DNA of 64,000 bases, taken from contig NZ_BCTQ01000015.1 in NCBI RefSeq assembly GCF_001571365.1, positions 83,896 to 147,895 on the forward strand, given 5' to 3'. A program made the translations under genes and the position numbers. Positions 45,905-54,422 of this stretch are shown one piece after another. Origin of the DNA: Achromobacter denitrificans NBRC 15125. Its GTDB lineage: Bacteria; Pseudomonadota; Gammaproteobacteria; Burkholderiales; Burkholderiaceae_B. How positions within the stretch are numbered: the first letter of the stretch is position 1; every line of letters starts with the position of its first letter. Below the pieces are notes generated by a model. The model did not search any database and was not told where the DNA came from. It saw only the letters and a list, made by a program, of their open reading frames with translations.

Positions 45905-46606
45905 ATGTCCGCCTCCCTCCTACCCCGCAAGCTCTGCGTCGCGCTCGCCGCCGCCTGCGGTTTGCTGGCAACCGCCGCAGCCGGCGCCGCCGAGCCGGCC
46001 TTCGTCATTCCGCCCCCGGCCCTGGACCAGCCTGCCGCCGCGGCGCCGCAAAAAGCCGTCGTCGCCGGCGGCTGCTTCTGGGGCGTGCAAGCCGTGTTCC
46101 AGCACGTCAAGGGCGTCACCTCGGCCGTCTCCGGCTATGCCGGCGGCCAGGCCGGCACCGCCAACTACGACACCGTCAGCGGCGGGCGCAGCGGCCACGC
46201 CGAAGCGGTGGAAATCACCTACGACCCCGCCCAGGTCAGCTACGGCCAGTTGCTGCAGATCTATTTCTCGGTGGCGCACGACCCGACCCAGCTCAATCGC
46301 CAGGGGCCGGACACCGGGCCGCAGTACCGGTCCGCCGTCTTCCCCTCGGACGACAGCCAGCGCAAGGTGGCCGAGGCCTATATCGCGCAGCTGAACCAGG
46401 CCGGCGTCTATCCCAAGGCGCTGGCCACCACGATAGAACCCCTGAAGGCCTTCTATCCCGCCGAGGACTACCACCAGGACTACCTCGTCCGCCACCCGTA
46501 CAGCATGTACATCATGGTGAACGACGTGCCCAAGGTCGAGAACCTGGCCAAGACCTTTCCCGCCCGCTATCGGGACAAGCCGGTGCTGGTGAAACCGACG
46601 AGCTGA
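45905..46606 (+). CDS. msrA: Exported methionine-S-sulfoxide reductase MsrA
   Basis: 233 residues. Signal peptide (hydrophobic about 10-28, ending AAAGAAEP). The MsrA domain has catalytic Cys57 in GGCFWGVQ, then SGYAGG, SGHAEAVEITYDP, DPTQLNRQGPDTGPQYRSA. After Cys57 there is no other Cys, so the usual resolving cysteines are missing. It reduces the S-form of methionine sulfoxide. Last gene of the msr unit; a 202-base gap follows. Confidence 0.94.
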   Translation: MSASLLPRKLCVALAAACGLLATAAAGAAEPAFVIPPPALDQPAAAAPQKAVVAGGCFWGVQAVFQHVKGVTSAVSGYAGGQAGTANYDTVSGGRSGHAEAVEITYDPAQVSYGQLLQIYFSVAHDPTQLNRQGPDTGPQYRSAVFPSDDSQRKVAEAYIAQLNQAGVYPKALATTIEPLKAFYPAEDYHQDYLVRHPYSMYIMVNDVPKVENLAKTFPARYRDKPVLVKPTS

Positions 46607-46757
46607 GGCGGCGAACCTGCCCCGACGAAGGCCGAAGCCAGGCTTGAAGCGTCCCGTCGAACCGGGCGCGGCAGCAGCCCGGTGCCAAGCCGCGCAGGGG
46701 TGGTTTTGATCGCTCACGCCAAACAAAGTATCGGCGGCGGACGGTTTAATGCCGGAA

Positions 46758-46765
46758 TGACGTCA
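46758..46765. promoter_or_regulatory. TGACGTCA palindrome before glaH
   Basis: Perfect 8-base palindrome in the otherwise featureless 202-base gap before glaH, 43 bases before its start. It could be part of an operator; no specific regulator is recognised. Confidence 0.3.
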
Positions 46766-46808
46766 CGTCTAATGATCTCCAGAAACGCTTTCAATACAGG
46801 AGACCACT

Positions 46809-47732
46809 TTGGACAATCTGCGTGAAACCCGGCGTCTGCTCTCGGACGCCTTCCAGGTGGCAAATCATCGGACGCACCCCCGGATCCAGCAGGTGACGAT
46901 CGACCCGCAGGCCCTGCTGCGCTTCCTGGCCGCGGTCAAGAGTATCGAGGTCCAGAACCTGGAATACGTGCCCTTCATGCGCTTCAAGGTCGCCGAGGCC
47001 TTGGCGAGGGCTTGCGGCGACGGGCTGCGCGACACCCTCAACGCCGTCGTCGAAACCCGCGAGCACGGCGGATTCACCGTCGGCCTGCAAGGGCTGTCCG
47101 ACGATCCGGACGATTTCGTGAAGTTCGGCACGGCCATCGCCTATCTGCTCGGGCCGGCCAACCACGACTCGATGTCCGGCAAATACTATGCTCGCTTCCT
47201 GGTGCGGCACACGGACGACAGCGATTCCTATCTGCGCCAGGCCTATCGCCTGTTCACGATGCATACCGACGGCACCTACGTCTCCGAGGCCACGGACTGG
47301 CTGCTGATGATGAAATTCGACGAGCGCAATGCCGTCGGCGGCGAATCGCGCTTCCTGCATCTCGACGATTGGCGGGATATCGACGATTTCCTGAATCACC
47401 CGCTGGCGACCAAGCCGCTGCTGTACAAGTCCCCGGCCTCGAAGAATGTCGCCGAACAGGTGGAAAGGCCCCTCTTCTTCCAGAACCGCTACGGCCTGGC
47501 GATCTGCTTCATCGATCAGTTCGCGCAGCCGGCCACGCTTGAAGAGGCCATGTATCTGCACGACCTGTCGGCGTCGATGGAAAGCAGCCCGGGCGTGCAG
47601 GAAGTCATGCTGCCGCCCGGCGAGCTGGTCGTGCTCAACAACTATTTCTATTTGCACGGCCGCGCGCCGTTCCAGAAGCATGAATCGCTGCACCGCGAAC
47701 TGATGCGTATCCGCGGCCTGTTCGGGCGCTGA
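46809..47732 (+). CDS. glaH: Glutarate 2-hydroxylase GlaH (CsiD)
   Basis: 307 residues, close in layout to E. coli CsiD/GlaH, an Fe(II)/2-oxoglutarate dioxygenase that turns glutarate into L-2-hydroxyglutarate in lysine breakdown. Iron ligands His152 and Asp154 (MHTDGTYV) and His283 (YLHGRAPF) are visible, with Arg in RELMRIRG for 2-oxoglutarate. Other matches: MSGKYYARFLV, SDSYLRQ, GGESRFLHLDDW. TTG start at 46809, chosen because AGGAGA lies five bases before. lhgO, gabDTP and csiR are not beside it, unlike in E. coli. Confidence 0.92.
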   Translation: MDNLRETRRLLSDAFQVANHRTHPRIQQVTIDPQALLRFLAAVKSIEVQNLEYVPFMRFKVAEALARACGDGLRDTLNAVVETREHGGFTVGLQGLSDDPDDFVKFGTAIAYLLGPANHDSMSGKYYARFLVRHTDDSDSYLRQAYRLFTMHTDGTYVSEATDWLLMMKFDERNAVGGESRFLHLDDWRDIDDFLNHPLATKPLLYKSPASKNVAEQVERPLFFQNRYGLAICFIDQFAQPATLEEAMYLHDLSASMESSPGVQEVMLPPGELVVLNNYFYLHGRAPFQKHESLHRELMRIRGLFGR

Positions 47733-47781
47733 TCGCCCCGTGCCGCCGCGGCGGCCCCCCTCCCGGGGAGCCGCCGCCCGC

Positions 47782-48714
47782 TCATGCCTGGCCTATCGTC
47801 ACCACGGGCGGCTTGGGCGCTTCGTCCACGACCAGCTTGAAGATGTCCGGACGCGCGTAGTGTCCGACCACGTCGAAGTCATACTTGCCTCGCGTGACGT
47901 CGTCCAGGTCGATATCCGCCGTGAGGATGCATTCCCCTTCGTGGTTCGGGCCGGCCAGCAATTGCCCGGCGGGGCCGATGATGGCGCTGCCGCCGCGCAT
48001 CAGCACGGTATCGGGCGAATTGCCCTGGATGGCATCGTAGTCCTCGGGGAAATCGCCCCGCGTGATGTACTGGCAGGCCGAAAAGACGAAACAGCGCCCT
48101 TCCATGGCGATGTGCCGCATGCTGGTGATCCACTCGTCGCGGTCGTCCGCCGTCGGCGCGCAATAGAGCTGGATGCCTTTGCCGTACATGGTCATGCGCA
48201 ACAGCGGCATGTAGTTTTCCCAGCAGATCACGGTGCCCATTTTTCCGAGCGGCGTGTCGAACACGGGCATGGTCGAGCCGTCGCCGTAGCCCCAGATCAG
48301 CCGTTCCACGGCGGTCGGCATCAGCTTGCGGTGCTTGCCTATCATGTCGCCGTTGGGCGAGAAATGCAGCGCGGTGCAATAGAGCGTGCCGATTTCCTGC
48401 TCCATGACGCCGACCACGACGTAGGCCTGGGCCTCGCGGGCGGCAGCGCCGATTTCGTCCACCTCGGGCCCCGGCACCGTGATCGCGCCATTGAAGTAGC
48501 GCAGGAACTCCTCTCGTCCCCGCGGCAGCCGGCCGCCCACGCGCGCGCCGAAATCGCTGCCCTTCGGATAGCCGGAGATGGTGGCTTCCGGAAACACGAT
48601 CAGCTTGGCGCCCAGCTCGGCCGCCTCGCGGATCTTGGCGACGACTTTCTCCACCGTGGCCTGCTTGTTGAACGGGATCGATGCGGTCTGGACGACCGCC
48701 GCCTTGAATGTCAT
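47782..48714 (-). CDS. Nitrilase family carbon-nitrogen hydrolase
   Basis: 310 residues with the Glu-Lys-Cys triad Glu43 (FPEATISGYP), Lys130 (GKHRKLMP) and Cys164 (VICWENYMP). The pattern and length fit true nitrilases (nitrile to acid and ammonia), including aliphatic or arylacetonitrilases, rather than the shorter amidase branches. It is the last gene of a six-gene operon with an LIV-type ABC transporter, overlapping the preceding gene by 4 bases. The transported solute is therefore likely its substrate. Confidence 0.9.
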   Translation of the reverse strand: MTFKAAVVQTASIPFNKQATVEKVVAKIREAAELGAKLIVFPEATISGYPKGSDFGARVGGRLPRGREEFLRYFNGAITVPGPEVDEIGAAAREAQAYVVVGVMEQEIGTLYCTALHFSPNGDMIGKHRKLMPTAVERLIWGYGDGSTMPVFDTPLGKMGTVICWENYMPLLRMTMYGKGIQLYCAPTADDRDEWITSMRHIAMEGRCFVFSACQYITRGDFPEDYDAIQGNSPDTVLMRGGSAIIGPAGQLLAGPNHEGECILTADIDLDDVTRGKYDFDVVGHYARPDIFKLVVDEAPKPPVVTIGQA

Positions 48715-49382
48715 TGCGAGGACTCCTCAGAGATGATTTCGCCGCGTTCGATGGTGACGATACGGTCGGCCATCGGCTGCAGCAGCTTGGGATTGGATTC
48801 GGTAATGAGCACGGCAAGATCGGGCTTGCGCGCGCGCAGGGTCTTCAGGCTGTCGGCGTAGCGCAGCGCCAGCGCCGGCGCCAGGCCCTGGAAAGGCTCG
48901 TCCAGCAACACCAGGTTCTCGCCCGCCATCAGCGCGCGGCCCAGCGCCACCATCTTCTGCTGTCCGCCCGACAGCAGGCCTCCCAGGCGATGATTGAGCG
49001 GCTCAAGCTCCGGCGCCACGGAATAGATCAGGTCCAGCCTTTCCCGTATCTGCCGCGCGCCGAGCTTGCAGGCCCAGGCCGGCACCATCATGTTCTCGAT
49101 CACGGTGAACTTGCCGATCAGCCGGCGCTCTTCCGGCGCGAACCCGATCCCCAGGCCGGCGCGCGCATGGGCTTCGCGCGCGGCCAGGCTCCGCCCCTGG
49201 AACAGAAGGCTGCCCTGGGCCAGCGGCAGCGTGCCCATGATGCCGCGCAGCAGCGACGTCTTGCCCGCTCCATTGCGCCCGATCAGGGCCACGGTTTCCC
49301 CGGCGCGGATATCGAGATCGACCTCGCGCAACACCTTCGCGCCTTCGATGTACGCGACCAGCTTGCTTGCCTGCAGCATCAT
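48711..49382 (-). CDS. LivF-type ABC transporter ATPase
   Basis: 223 residues. Walker A GRNGAGKTSLL, LSGGQQKM signature and Walker B NLVLLDEPFQGLAP, typical of LivF. One of two cytoplasmic ATPases driving the LIV-type uptake system. It overlaps the other ATPase and the nitrilase by 4 bases each. Confidence 0.94.
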   Translation of the reverse strand: MMLQASKLVAYIEGAKVLREVDLDIRAGETVALIGRNGAGKTSLLRGIMGTLPLAQGSLLFQGRSLAAREAHARAGLGIGFAPEERRLIGKFTVIENMMVPAWACKLGARQIRERLDLIYSVAPELEPLNHRLGGLLSGGQQKMVALGRALMAGENLVLLDEPFQGLAPALALRYADSLKTLRARKPDLAVLITESNPKLLQPMADRIVTIERGEIISEESSQ

Positions 49383-50128
49383 TGGACGCCTCCGATCACA
49401 TTGCGCAAGACCTCTTCGTTCTGGAGAATCTCGGCGGGCGGGCCATCGGCGGCGACCTGGCCGGCGTTCCAGACTATGACGCGATCCATATAGCGCTCGA
49501 CCAATTCCATATCGTGTTCGACCAGCAATGCCGCGATATTCCGCTGCCGCAAGACCGGCATCAGCATGTCCATGATTTCGAACTTCTCCTGGGAGCTGAC
49601 CCCGCTGGTGGGCTCATCCATCAACAACAGGCTCGGCGACAGGGCCAGCGCCACGGCAATGTCCACCAGCTTGCGCACGCCCTCGGGCAGGGAGCCGATC
49701 TGCCGCCCTGCCTGGCCGAGCAGGTCGAAAATGGCCAGCAGTTCTTCGGCCTCGTCACGCGCCGCCTTGCGATACAGGGAAGACAGCGTCCAGAAGCCGT
49801 CGCGGGCCGCCAGCGCCAGCAGCAGGTTCTCCAGCACGGACTGCTCGGAAAACAGCTGCGGAAGCTGGAAGGTCCGGGCGATGCCCAGGCGCGTGATGGC
49901 GCGGGGCTTGAGCCGGGTAAGGTCTTGCGCGCCGAAGAGCACGCTGCCCTGGGTGGGCCGCACATATCCCGTGCACAGATTCAGGAACGTGGTCTTGCCC
50001 GAGCCATTGGGCCCGATGATGGACGCGATCTGCCCGCGGTGGATATCCAGGTTCACGCCGTTGGCCGCCTTGACGCCGCCGAACTCCACATGCAGATCCC
50101 TGGAACTGATGATGACCTGACCTTTCAT
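49379..50128 (-). CDS. LivG-type ABC transporter ATPase
   Basis: 249 residues from ATG 50126-50128, with GGAGG nine bases ahead. Walker A GPNGSGKTTFL, Walker B SLLLMDEPTSGV and switch His in LVEHDMELV. The signature loop reads LPEGVRKL instead of the more common LSYGQQR, which suggests divergence within the LivG family. Overlaps livM- and livF-type genes by 4 bases. Confidence 0.93.
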   Translation of the reverse strand: MKGQVIISSRDLHVEFGGVKAANGVNLDIHRGQIASIIGPNGSGKTTFLNLCTGYVRPTQGSVLFGAQDLTRLKPRAITRLGIARTFQLPQLFSEQSVLENLLLALAARDGFWTLSSLYRKAARDEAEELLAIFDLLGQAGRQIGSLPEGVRKLVDIAVALALSPSLLLMDEPTSGVSSQEKFEIMDMLMPVLRQRNIAALLVEHDMELVERYMDRVIVWNAGQVAADGPPAEILQNEEVLRNVIGGVQ

Positions 50129-51075
50129 TGCCGGGCCTCCTTGCGGCCGAACAGGCGCAGGCCCAGGCCGAACAATCCCGTCGGCGCAAACAATACGATC
50201 GCCACCAGCACCATCCCCATGATCAGTTGCCAGGAGTTGGCCGCATAGGCGCTCGCGGCGCTGCGCACCGCCTCGAAGGACACCGCGCCGAGCAAGGCCC
50301 CCAGCACATTGCCGATACCGCCCAGCACCGCGATGAAGACGAACTCGGCCGAACGGCTCCAATAGGCCATTTCCGGCGTGACGTGGCCGGTTCCCATCGC
50401 CGCGATGGCGCCGCCCAGGCCCGCGAGCGCGGCGGAGAAGACATGGCCGAAGTAAAGCACCTGGCGCCCCGAGATGCCCAGGTATTCCAGGCGCGTCTCG
50501 TTGGTCTTGAGGGCCGCCAGCGCCTGGCCCGGCGGCGAATTCAGGTAGCGCGTCACGACCAGCAGCGCAAGCGCCAGCATGACCAGGGCGGTGTAGAACA
50601 AGGCCCAGCCGAAAACCTCGACCTCCAGAGGCACGCCGGCCAAGGACTGGATCCGCACCGGCATGCCGTCGCTTCCCCCGGTCAGGTCATACAGCTTGAG
50701 CACCAGCGTAAATCCCACCATGGAAAAGGCCAGATTCAGCATGGCGTAGAAGATGTCGCGATAGCGCGACAGGATCAGGCCCAGGACGGCGCCCAGCGCC
50801 GCGCTCGACAGCACCGCCATGGCGATGACGGCCAGCGCGTCCGCGCTCGCGTGGCGCGCGCCGAAGGCGGTGGCATAGGCGCCGCAGGCGAAATACAGCG
50901 CGTGGCCGAAGGAAACCTGGCCGGCGCGCAACAGCAGCAGCAGCCCCAGGGCGCAGAACGATATCGCCATGGCCATGGTCGCCAGCGGCCGCAGCGACGG
51001 CGCGATCAGCGGCAAGGCCGCGAGCAGGAGCAACGGCAGGCTGGCGAGCGCCGTCGTTTTGAAATAGGTTTTCAT
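50125..51075 (-). CDS. LivM-type ABC transporter permease
   Basis: 316 residues from the ATG at 51073-51075, about nine membrane segments. LivM signature region: GQVSFGHALYFACGAYATA and GGIGNVLGALLGA. It forms the translocation channel with the LivH-type protein. Two bases separate it from the livH-type gene. Confidence 0.93.
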   Translation of the reverse strand: MKTYFKTTALASLPLLLLAALPLIAPSLRPLATMAMAISFCALGLLLLLRAGQVSFGHALYFACGAYATAFGARHASADALAVIAMAVLSSAALGAVLGLILSRYRDIFYAMLNLAFSMVGFTLVLKLYDLTGGSDGMPVRIQSLAGVPLEVEVFGWALFYTALVMLALALLVVTRYLNSPPGQALAALKTNETRLEYLGISGRQVLYFGHVFSAALAGLGGAIAAMGTGHVTPEMAYWSRSAEFVFIAVLGGIGNVLGALLGAVSFEAVRSAASAYAANSWQLIMGMVLVAIVLFAPTGLFGLGLRLFGRKEARQ

Positions 51076-51077
51076 CT

Positions 51078-51977
51078 TCAGATCCGACGGACTTGTGGCT
51101 TGCCGAAAAGGCCGTAAGGCTTCACGAGGAGAATCGCGGTCATGACCAGATACGGCGCGACGGAGGACAAGGGGGGCAGCAGATGCACGCACAAGGCCTG
51201 CGCCAGTCCTATGATCACGGCGGTGACCGCCGTTCCCTGGAAATGGCCGAGCCCGGCGGTGGCCACGATGGCAAAGGAAATCACGATGGAATCGGCGCCT
51301 ATGCCCGGCACGAGCGAGGTCGTGGGCGACGCCAACGCCCCGCCCAGGGCGGCCAGCGCGGTGCCCAGCATGAAAGTGATCGTGTACACCCGCTTGGCAT
51401 TGATGCCCAGCACGCGCGCCACCTCGTAGTCCTCGATGACCGTCGCGATCAGCTTCCCTTGCCGCGTCTTGTTGAAATAGAAGGTCAAGGCAAGCATCAC
51501 GACGATCGCCGACAAGGGCAGCACGAACAGCTGGTAGGCGGTGTAGTAGATGCCTCCCACCTCGACCATGCCCAGCATGGCGAGCGGCGCGTCGTTGAAC
51601 TGCGGCTCCACCCCGAACATCATCTTCTGCACGTCCTCCAGGATCATGAAGATCCCGAAGGTGAGCAGGAGCTGGAGCGCGTGCTCCTTGCCATAGATGC
51701 GGCGCAGCAGAAAGCGCTCGACGAGCGGCCCCAGGGTCACACCGATGGCTACCGCCGCCAGCAACAGGGCCGGATAGGTCCAGATGCCGCCGTCCGGGCC
51801 CGCCAGCCAGAGGCCGAGGGCCACGGCGCCATAGGCGCCCAGCGCGTAGAAGCTGCCGTGGGCGACGTTGAGGATGCGCATGATGCCGAAGATCAGGCTC
51901 AGGCCCACCGCCACCATGAACAGCACCGAGGCGTGCGCCAGCCCATCCAACGTGGCCAGCAATAGCGTTTGTTGCAT
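51078..51977 (-). CDS. LivH-type ABC transporter permease
   Basis: 299 residues, about eight membrane segments, starting MQQTLLLATLDGLAHASV. GLSLIFGIMRILNVAHGSFY is the classic LivH motif. It lies 10 bases after the solute-binding protein gene. Confidence 0.94.
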   Translation of the reverse strand: MQQTLLLATLDGLAHASVLFMVAVGLSLIFGIMRILNVAHGSFYALGAYGAVALGLWLAGPDGGIWTYPALLLAAVAIGVTLGPLVERFLLRRIYGKEHALQLLLTFGIFMILEDVQKMMFGVEPQFNDAPLAMLGMVEVGGIYYTAYQLFVLPLSAIVVMLALTFYFNKTRQGKLIATVIEDYEVARVLGINAKRVYTITFMLGTALAALGGALASPTTSLVPGIGADSIVISFAIVATAGLGHFQGTAVTAVIIGLAQALCVHLLPPLSSVAPYLVMTAILLVKPYGLFGKPQVRRI

Positions 51978-51987
51978 GATGGGCCGC

Positions 51988-53271
51988 TTATTCCGTGGGA
52001 GTGCCGACTCGCCGCAGGACTTCCGGCGAGAGCGTCTTGAACCAGTCGTCGCTCTTCACCCCCACGGGCGGAGAGGTCAGCTCGGGAGGAATCACCAGCA
52101 GCTGCTTGAGCGTCTTGAAGTTCTGGCCGCTTTTCTCCGTGGCGACGCCCAGCAGTTGCCCTTCCATCGCCTGATGGTCTTCGCGGATTTTCAGCTGGCC
52201 GGTGAAATCATCGAGCTCCAGCCCGTTCCAACCCTTGAGCAGCGAGGCCTGCAAGGTCTTGCGATCGCCGTCCCAGGACGTTTCGAGCGCCTGCTGGAGG
52301 GCGCGCACGGCTTGCGCCATGTGGTACGCCGGGAAACTCGGATAGGCGCCCGTGCCCTTTTCGAAGTCCGTCACGAAGGCCTGGTGCTCGGCATTGCCGG
52401 CCATGGCGGGATTGAATGCCCAGCTATCGCCGCGCATGCCCACGATCGCCCCTTCCGGAAAGGCCTTGCCCAATTGCTGCATGGAGCTCTCGCCGTTGGC
52501 GGCCACCAGGCGGGAATTGCGGAACAGCGCCCGTGACGACGCCTGCTTGACGAAGGTGTTCATGTCCCCGCCCCACAGCGTCGTGAAGATCACGTCCGGA
52601 CGCAGGGCCGACAGGCGGGAAATCTCGGTGGAATAGTCCGAGGTGCCGAGCTTGGGGAACATCTCGGCGACGATCTTCACGTCCGGACGCAGGGCCTGGA
52701 CCGCCCCCCGGAAAGCGGCCCAGTTGTCGCGGCCGAACGCGTAGTCCTGATTGATGCCGGCAATGGTCTTGACCTCGGGCATCAGCTTGAGCAGGTACAG
52801 CGCCGTGGCGACGTTGTTCGACGGGGTGTAGTCGGACGTCCGGTACACGTACTCGTATTTGGCGTCGGTGTAGATCCGCTCGGTGCCGCAGTCCCACAGC
52901 ATCGTGGGCATTTTCAATTGCTCGGCGACCGGCGCGACCGCCAGGCAGATCGAACTCGACAGCCCGATGATCATCGCATCCACCTTGCCCGATTCGACCA
53001 GGCTGCGGTATTCCACGACGACGTTGTCCACGCCGTGGTTCTCGTCGATGAAAGTCAGCTCGATGGGCGCGCCCTTGATGCCGCCCGCGCTGTTGATCTT
53101 TTCCACCTGCAGACGGGCCGCCTGCTGGGCCGGCACGCCGAAGACGGCGCCGGCGCCCGACAGGTAGGTGGACACGCCGATACGTATGGGTTCGGCGGCC
53201 TGGGCCGGTTGCCACAAAGCGAGACCCGCACCCAGAACCGCTGAAAACAAGCCCTTGCCTATCAATTTCAT
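51988..53271 (-). CDS. LivJ-type periplasmic solute-binding protein
   Basis: 427 residues from ATG 53269-53271 (GGGGAAG before it). Signal peptide to about AQAAEP (residue 24). Type I periplasmic-binding fold (IRIGVSTYLSGAGAVFG, GGIKGAPIELTFIDENHG, GINQDYAFGRDNW). It delivers the solute to LivHMGF. The family includes receptors for amino acids, amides, urea and aromatic acids; with the nitrilase gene in the operon, a nitrile or amide is a fair guess. Confidence 0.92.
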   Translation of the reverse strand: MKLIGKGLFSAVLGAGLALWQPAQAAEPIRIGVSTYLSGAGAVFGVPAQQAARLQVEKINSAGGIKGAPIELTFIDENHGVDNVVVEYRSLVESGKVDAMIIGLSSSICLAVAPVAEQLKMPTMLWDCGTERIYTDAKYEYVYRTSDYTPSNNVATALYLLKLMPEVKTIAGINQDYAFGRDNWAAFRGAVQALRPDVKIVAEMFPKLGTSDYSTEISRLSALRPDVIFTTLWGGDMNTFVKQASSRALFRNSRLVAANGESSMQQLGKAFPEGAIVGMRGDSWAFNPAMAGNAEHQAFVTDFEKGTGAYPSFPAYHMAQAVRALQQALETSWDGDRKTLQASLLKGWNGLELDDFTGQLKIREDHQAMEGQLLGVATEKSGQNFKTLKQLLVIPPELTSPPVGVKSDDWFKTLSPEVLRRVGTPTE

Positions 53272-53375
53272 TGCTTCCCCTCGTTCGTATACACAACACG
53301 TTTGTAGGCGCGCGGCCCGCGCCCCGGGGTTGCTGCCACCCGGCGCGGGCCTGTCCAACGAGCGGAAAGTGTATT

Positions 53376-53390
53376 TATAACGGTTTTATC
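53376..53390 (+). repeat. Direct repeat unit 1 (candidate operator)
   Basis: TATAACGGTTTTATC, repeated as TATAACTCTTTTATC at 53421-53435, with two mismatches and 45 bases between starts. Located about 105 bases before the binding-protein gene. Likely a site of the adjacent TrmB-like regulator. Confidence 0.5.
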
Positions 53391-53420
53391 CGTCAATGAA
53401 ATCGCGCTTTGGGTTAACCC

Positions 53421-53435
53421 TATAACTCTTTTATC
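53421..53435 (+). repeat. Direct repeat unit 2 (candidate operator)
   Basis: TATAACTCTTTTATC, second copy of the 15-base motif at 53376-53390, in the same orientation. Confidence 0.5.
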
Positions 53436-53634
53436 TATATGTTTTTATTGTGTTTTTATTATTTAGCCAACGCAAAACAAAGCCATTTCATAGACTTTAT
53501 GCCAATTACGTCGGTTATTTCCGACATCAAAATACGTGGACACTGGTTGCGCCGTTTGATACTGTCTAGCCGCTTCAGGCATACCGCCGACGGGTCGCGC
53601 ACCGGTCGGCCCATAAACAGGAGACGCGTAAGGG

Positions 53635-54372
53635 ATGGATCTGGAAGAGAAGCTCGGGCGGCTGGGCATTAGCGGCAATCTCTACCGGGTGTACAGGGCC
53701 GCCATCGAGTTGGGCGAAGTCCCGGTATCCGAACTCGCGGCCAGCGCCGGCCTGGCGCGCACCACGACCTACGACGCGGTGCTGAGGCTGGAAGAGGAAG
53801 GCCTGCTGAGGATCGAAGGCGCAGACCGCAAGCGCCACGTGGTGGCGCACGACCCCTCCGTACTGCTCGAATACGTGGCTGCCCGGCGCGTCCTGGTCAC
53901 GGAAATGATGCCGGAACTCAGGTCCATGTATAACCAGGCCAAGGGCAAGCCCAGGACGCGCTTCTACGAAGGCGCCGAGGGCATCCGCACCGTGCTCTGG
54001 GACAGCCTGAACGCATCGGTCCCTCTGCGGGCCACTTTTTCGATGTCCGAACTGCGTGAAGTCCCGGGCCTGGACGAGATCAATCGCTACCGCGACGCGC
54101 GCATCGCCAAGGGCATCAGCATGCGCGTGATCCGTTCGCGCAGCCGCGATACCGACGACATCTGGCCCGCCAGCGAAGCCGAACTGCGCGAATTGCGATG
54201 GGCGCCGGCCGGGACCAGCGTGGCGATGACCACCCTGATCTACGGAAATTGCGTCGCGATGATTTCATCCAAGCGCGAAAACTATGGCCTCATCATCGAA
54301 AGCGCGGAGCACGCCCAGCACCAGAGCATGCTGTTCGATGCCTTCTGGGCGTCATGCCAGCCCGCGGCCTGA
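53635..54372 (+). CDS. TrmB-like transcriptional regulator
   Basis: 245 residues. The N-terminal winged helix (about 18-65: YRVYRAAIELGEVPVSELAA, ARTTTYDAVLRLEEEGLL) is of the TrmB type, followed by a sensor-like domain with TRFYEGAEGIRTVLWDSL, seen in TrmB relatives. Divergent from the LIV-nitrilase operon and probably its regulator. TrmB proteins in general respond to sugars or metabolites; the effector here is unknown. Confidence 0.82.
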   Translation: MDLEEKLGRLGISGNLYRVYRAAIELGEVPVSELAASAGLARTTTYDAVLRLEEEGLLRIEGADRKRHVVAHDPSVLLEYVAARRVLVTEMMPELRSMYNQAKGKPRTRFYEGAEGIRTVLWDSLNASVPLRATFSMSELREVPGLDEINRYRDARIAKGISMRVIRSRSRDTDDIWPASEAELRELRWAPAGTSVAMTTLIYGNCVAMISSKRENYGLIIESAEHAQHQSMLFDAFWASCQPAA

Positions 54373-54422
54373 CCCGGACGGCCTGAGCCTCGGGCTCCGG
54401 GATTGACCCGCACCTTGACCGC

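Larger units (their letters stand above)
53272..53634. promoter_or_regulatory. AT-rich divergent control region, transporter operon/TrmB gene
   Basis: 363 bases without a convincing gene. The part 53370-53560 is sharply AT-rich against its high-GC surroundings and is the expected promoter region for both directions. It contains a 15-base direct repeat, listed separately, and poly-T-rich stretches around 53437-53465. No terminator is seen. Confidence 0.6.

Noticed and set aside
53439..53672. 77-codon frame in the AT-rich control region
   Set aside because: No ribosome site, mixed composition, and it overlaps the TrmB-like gene start.
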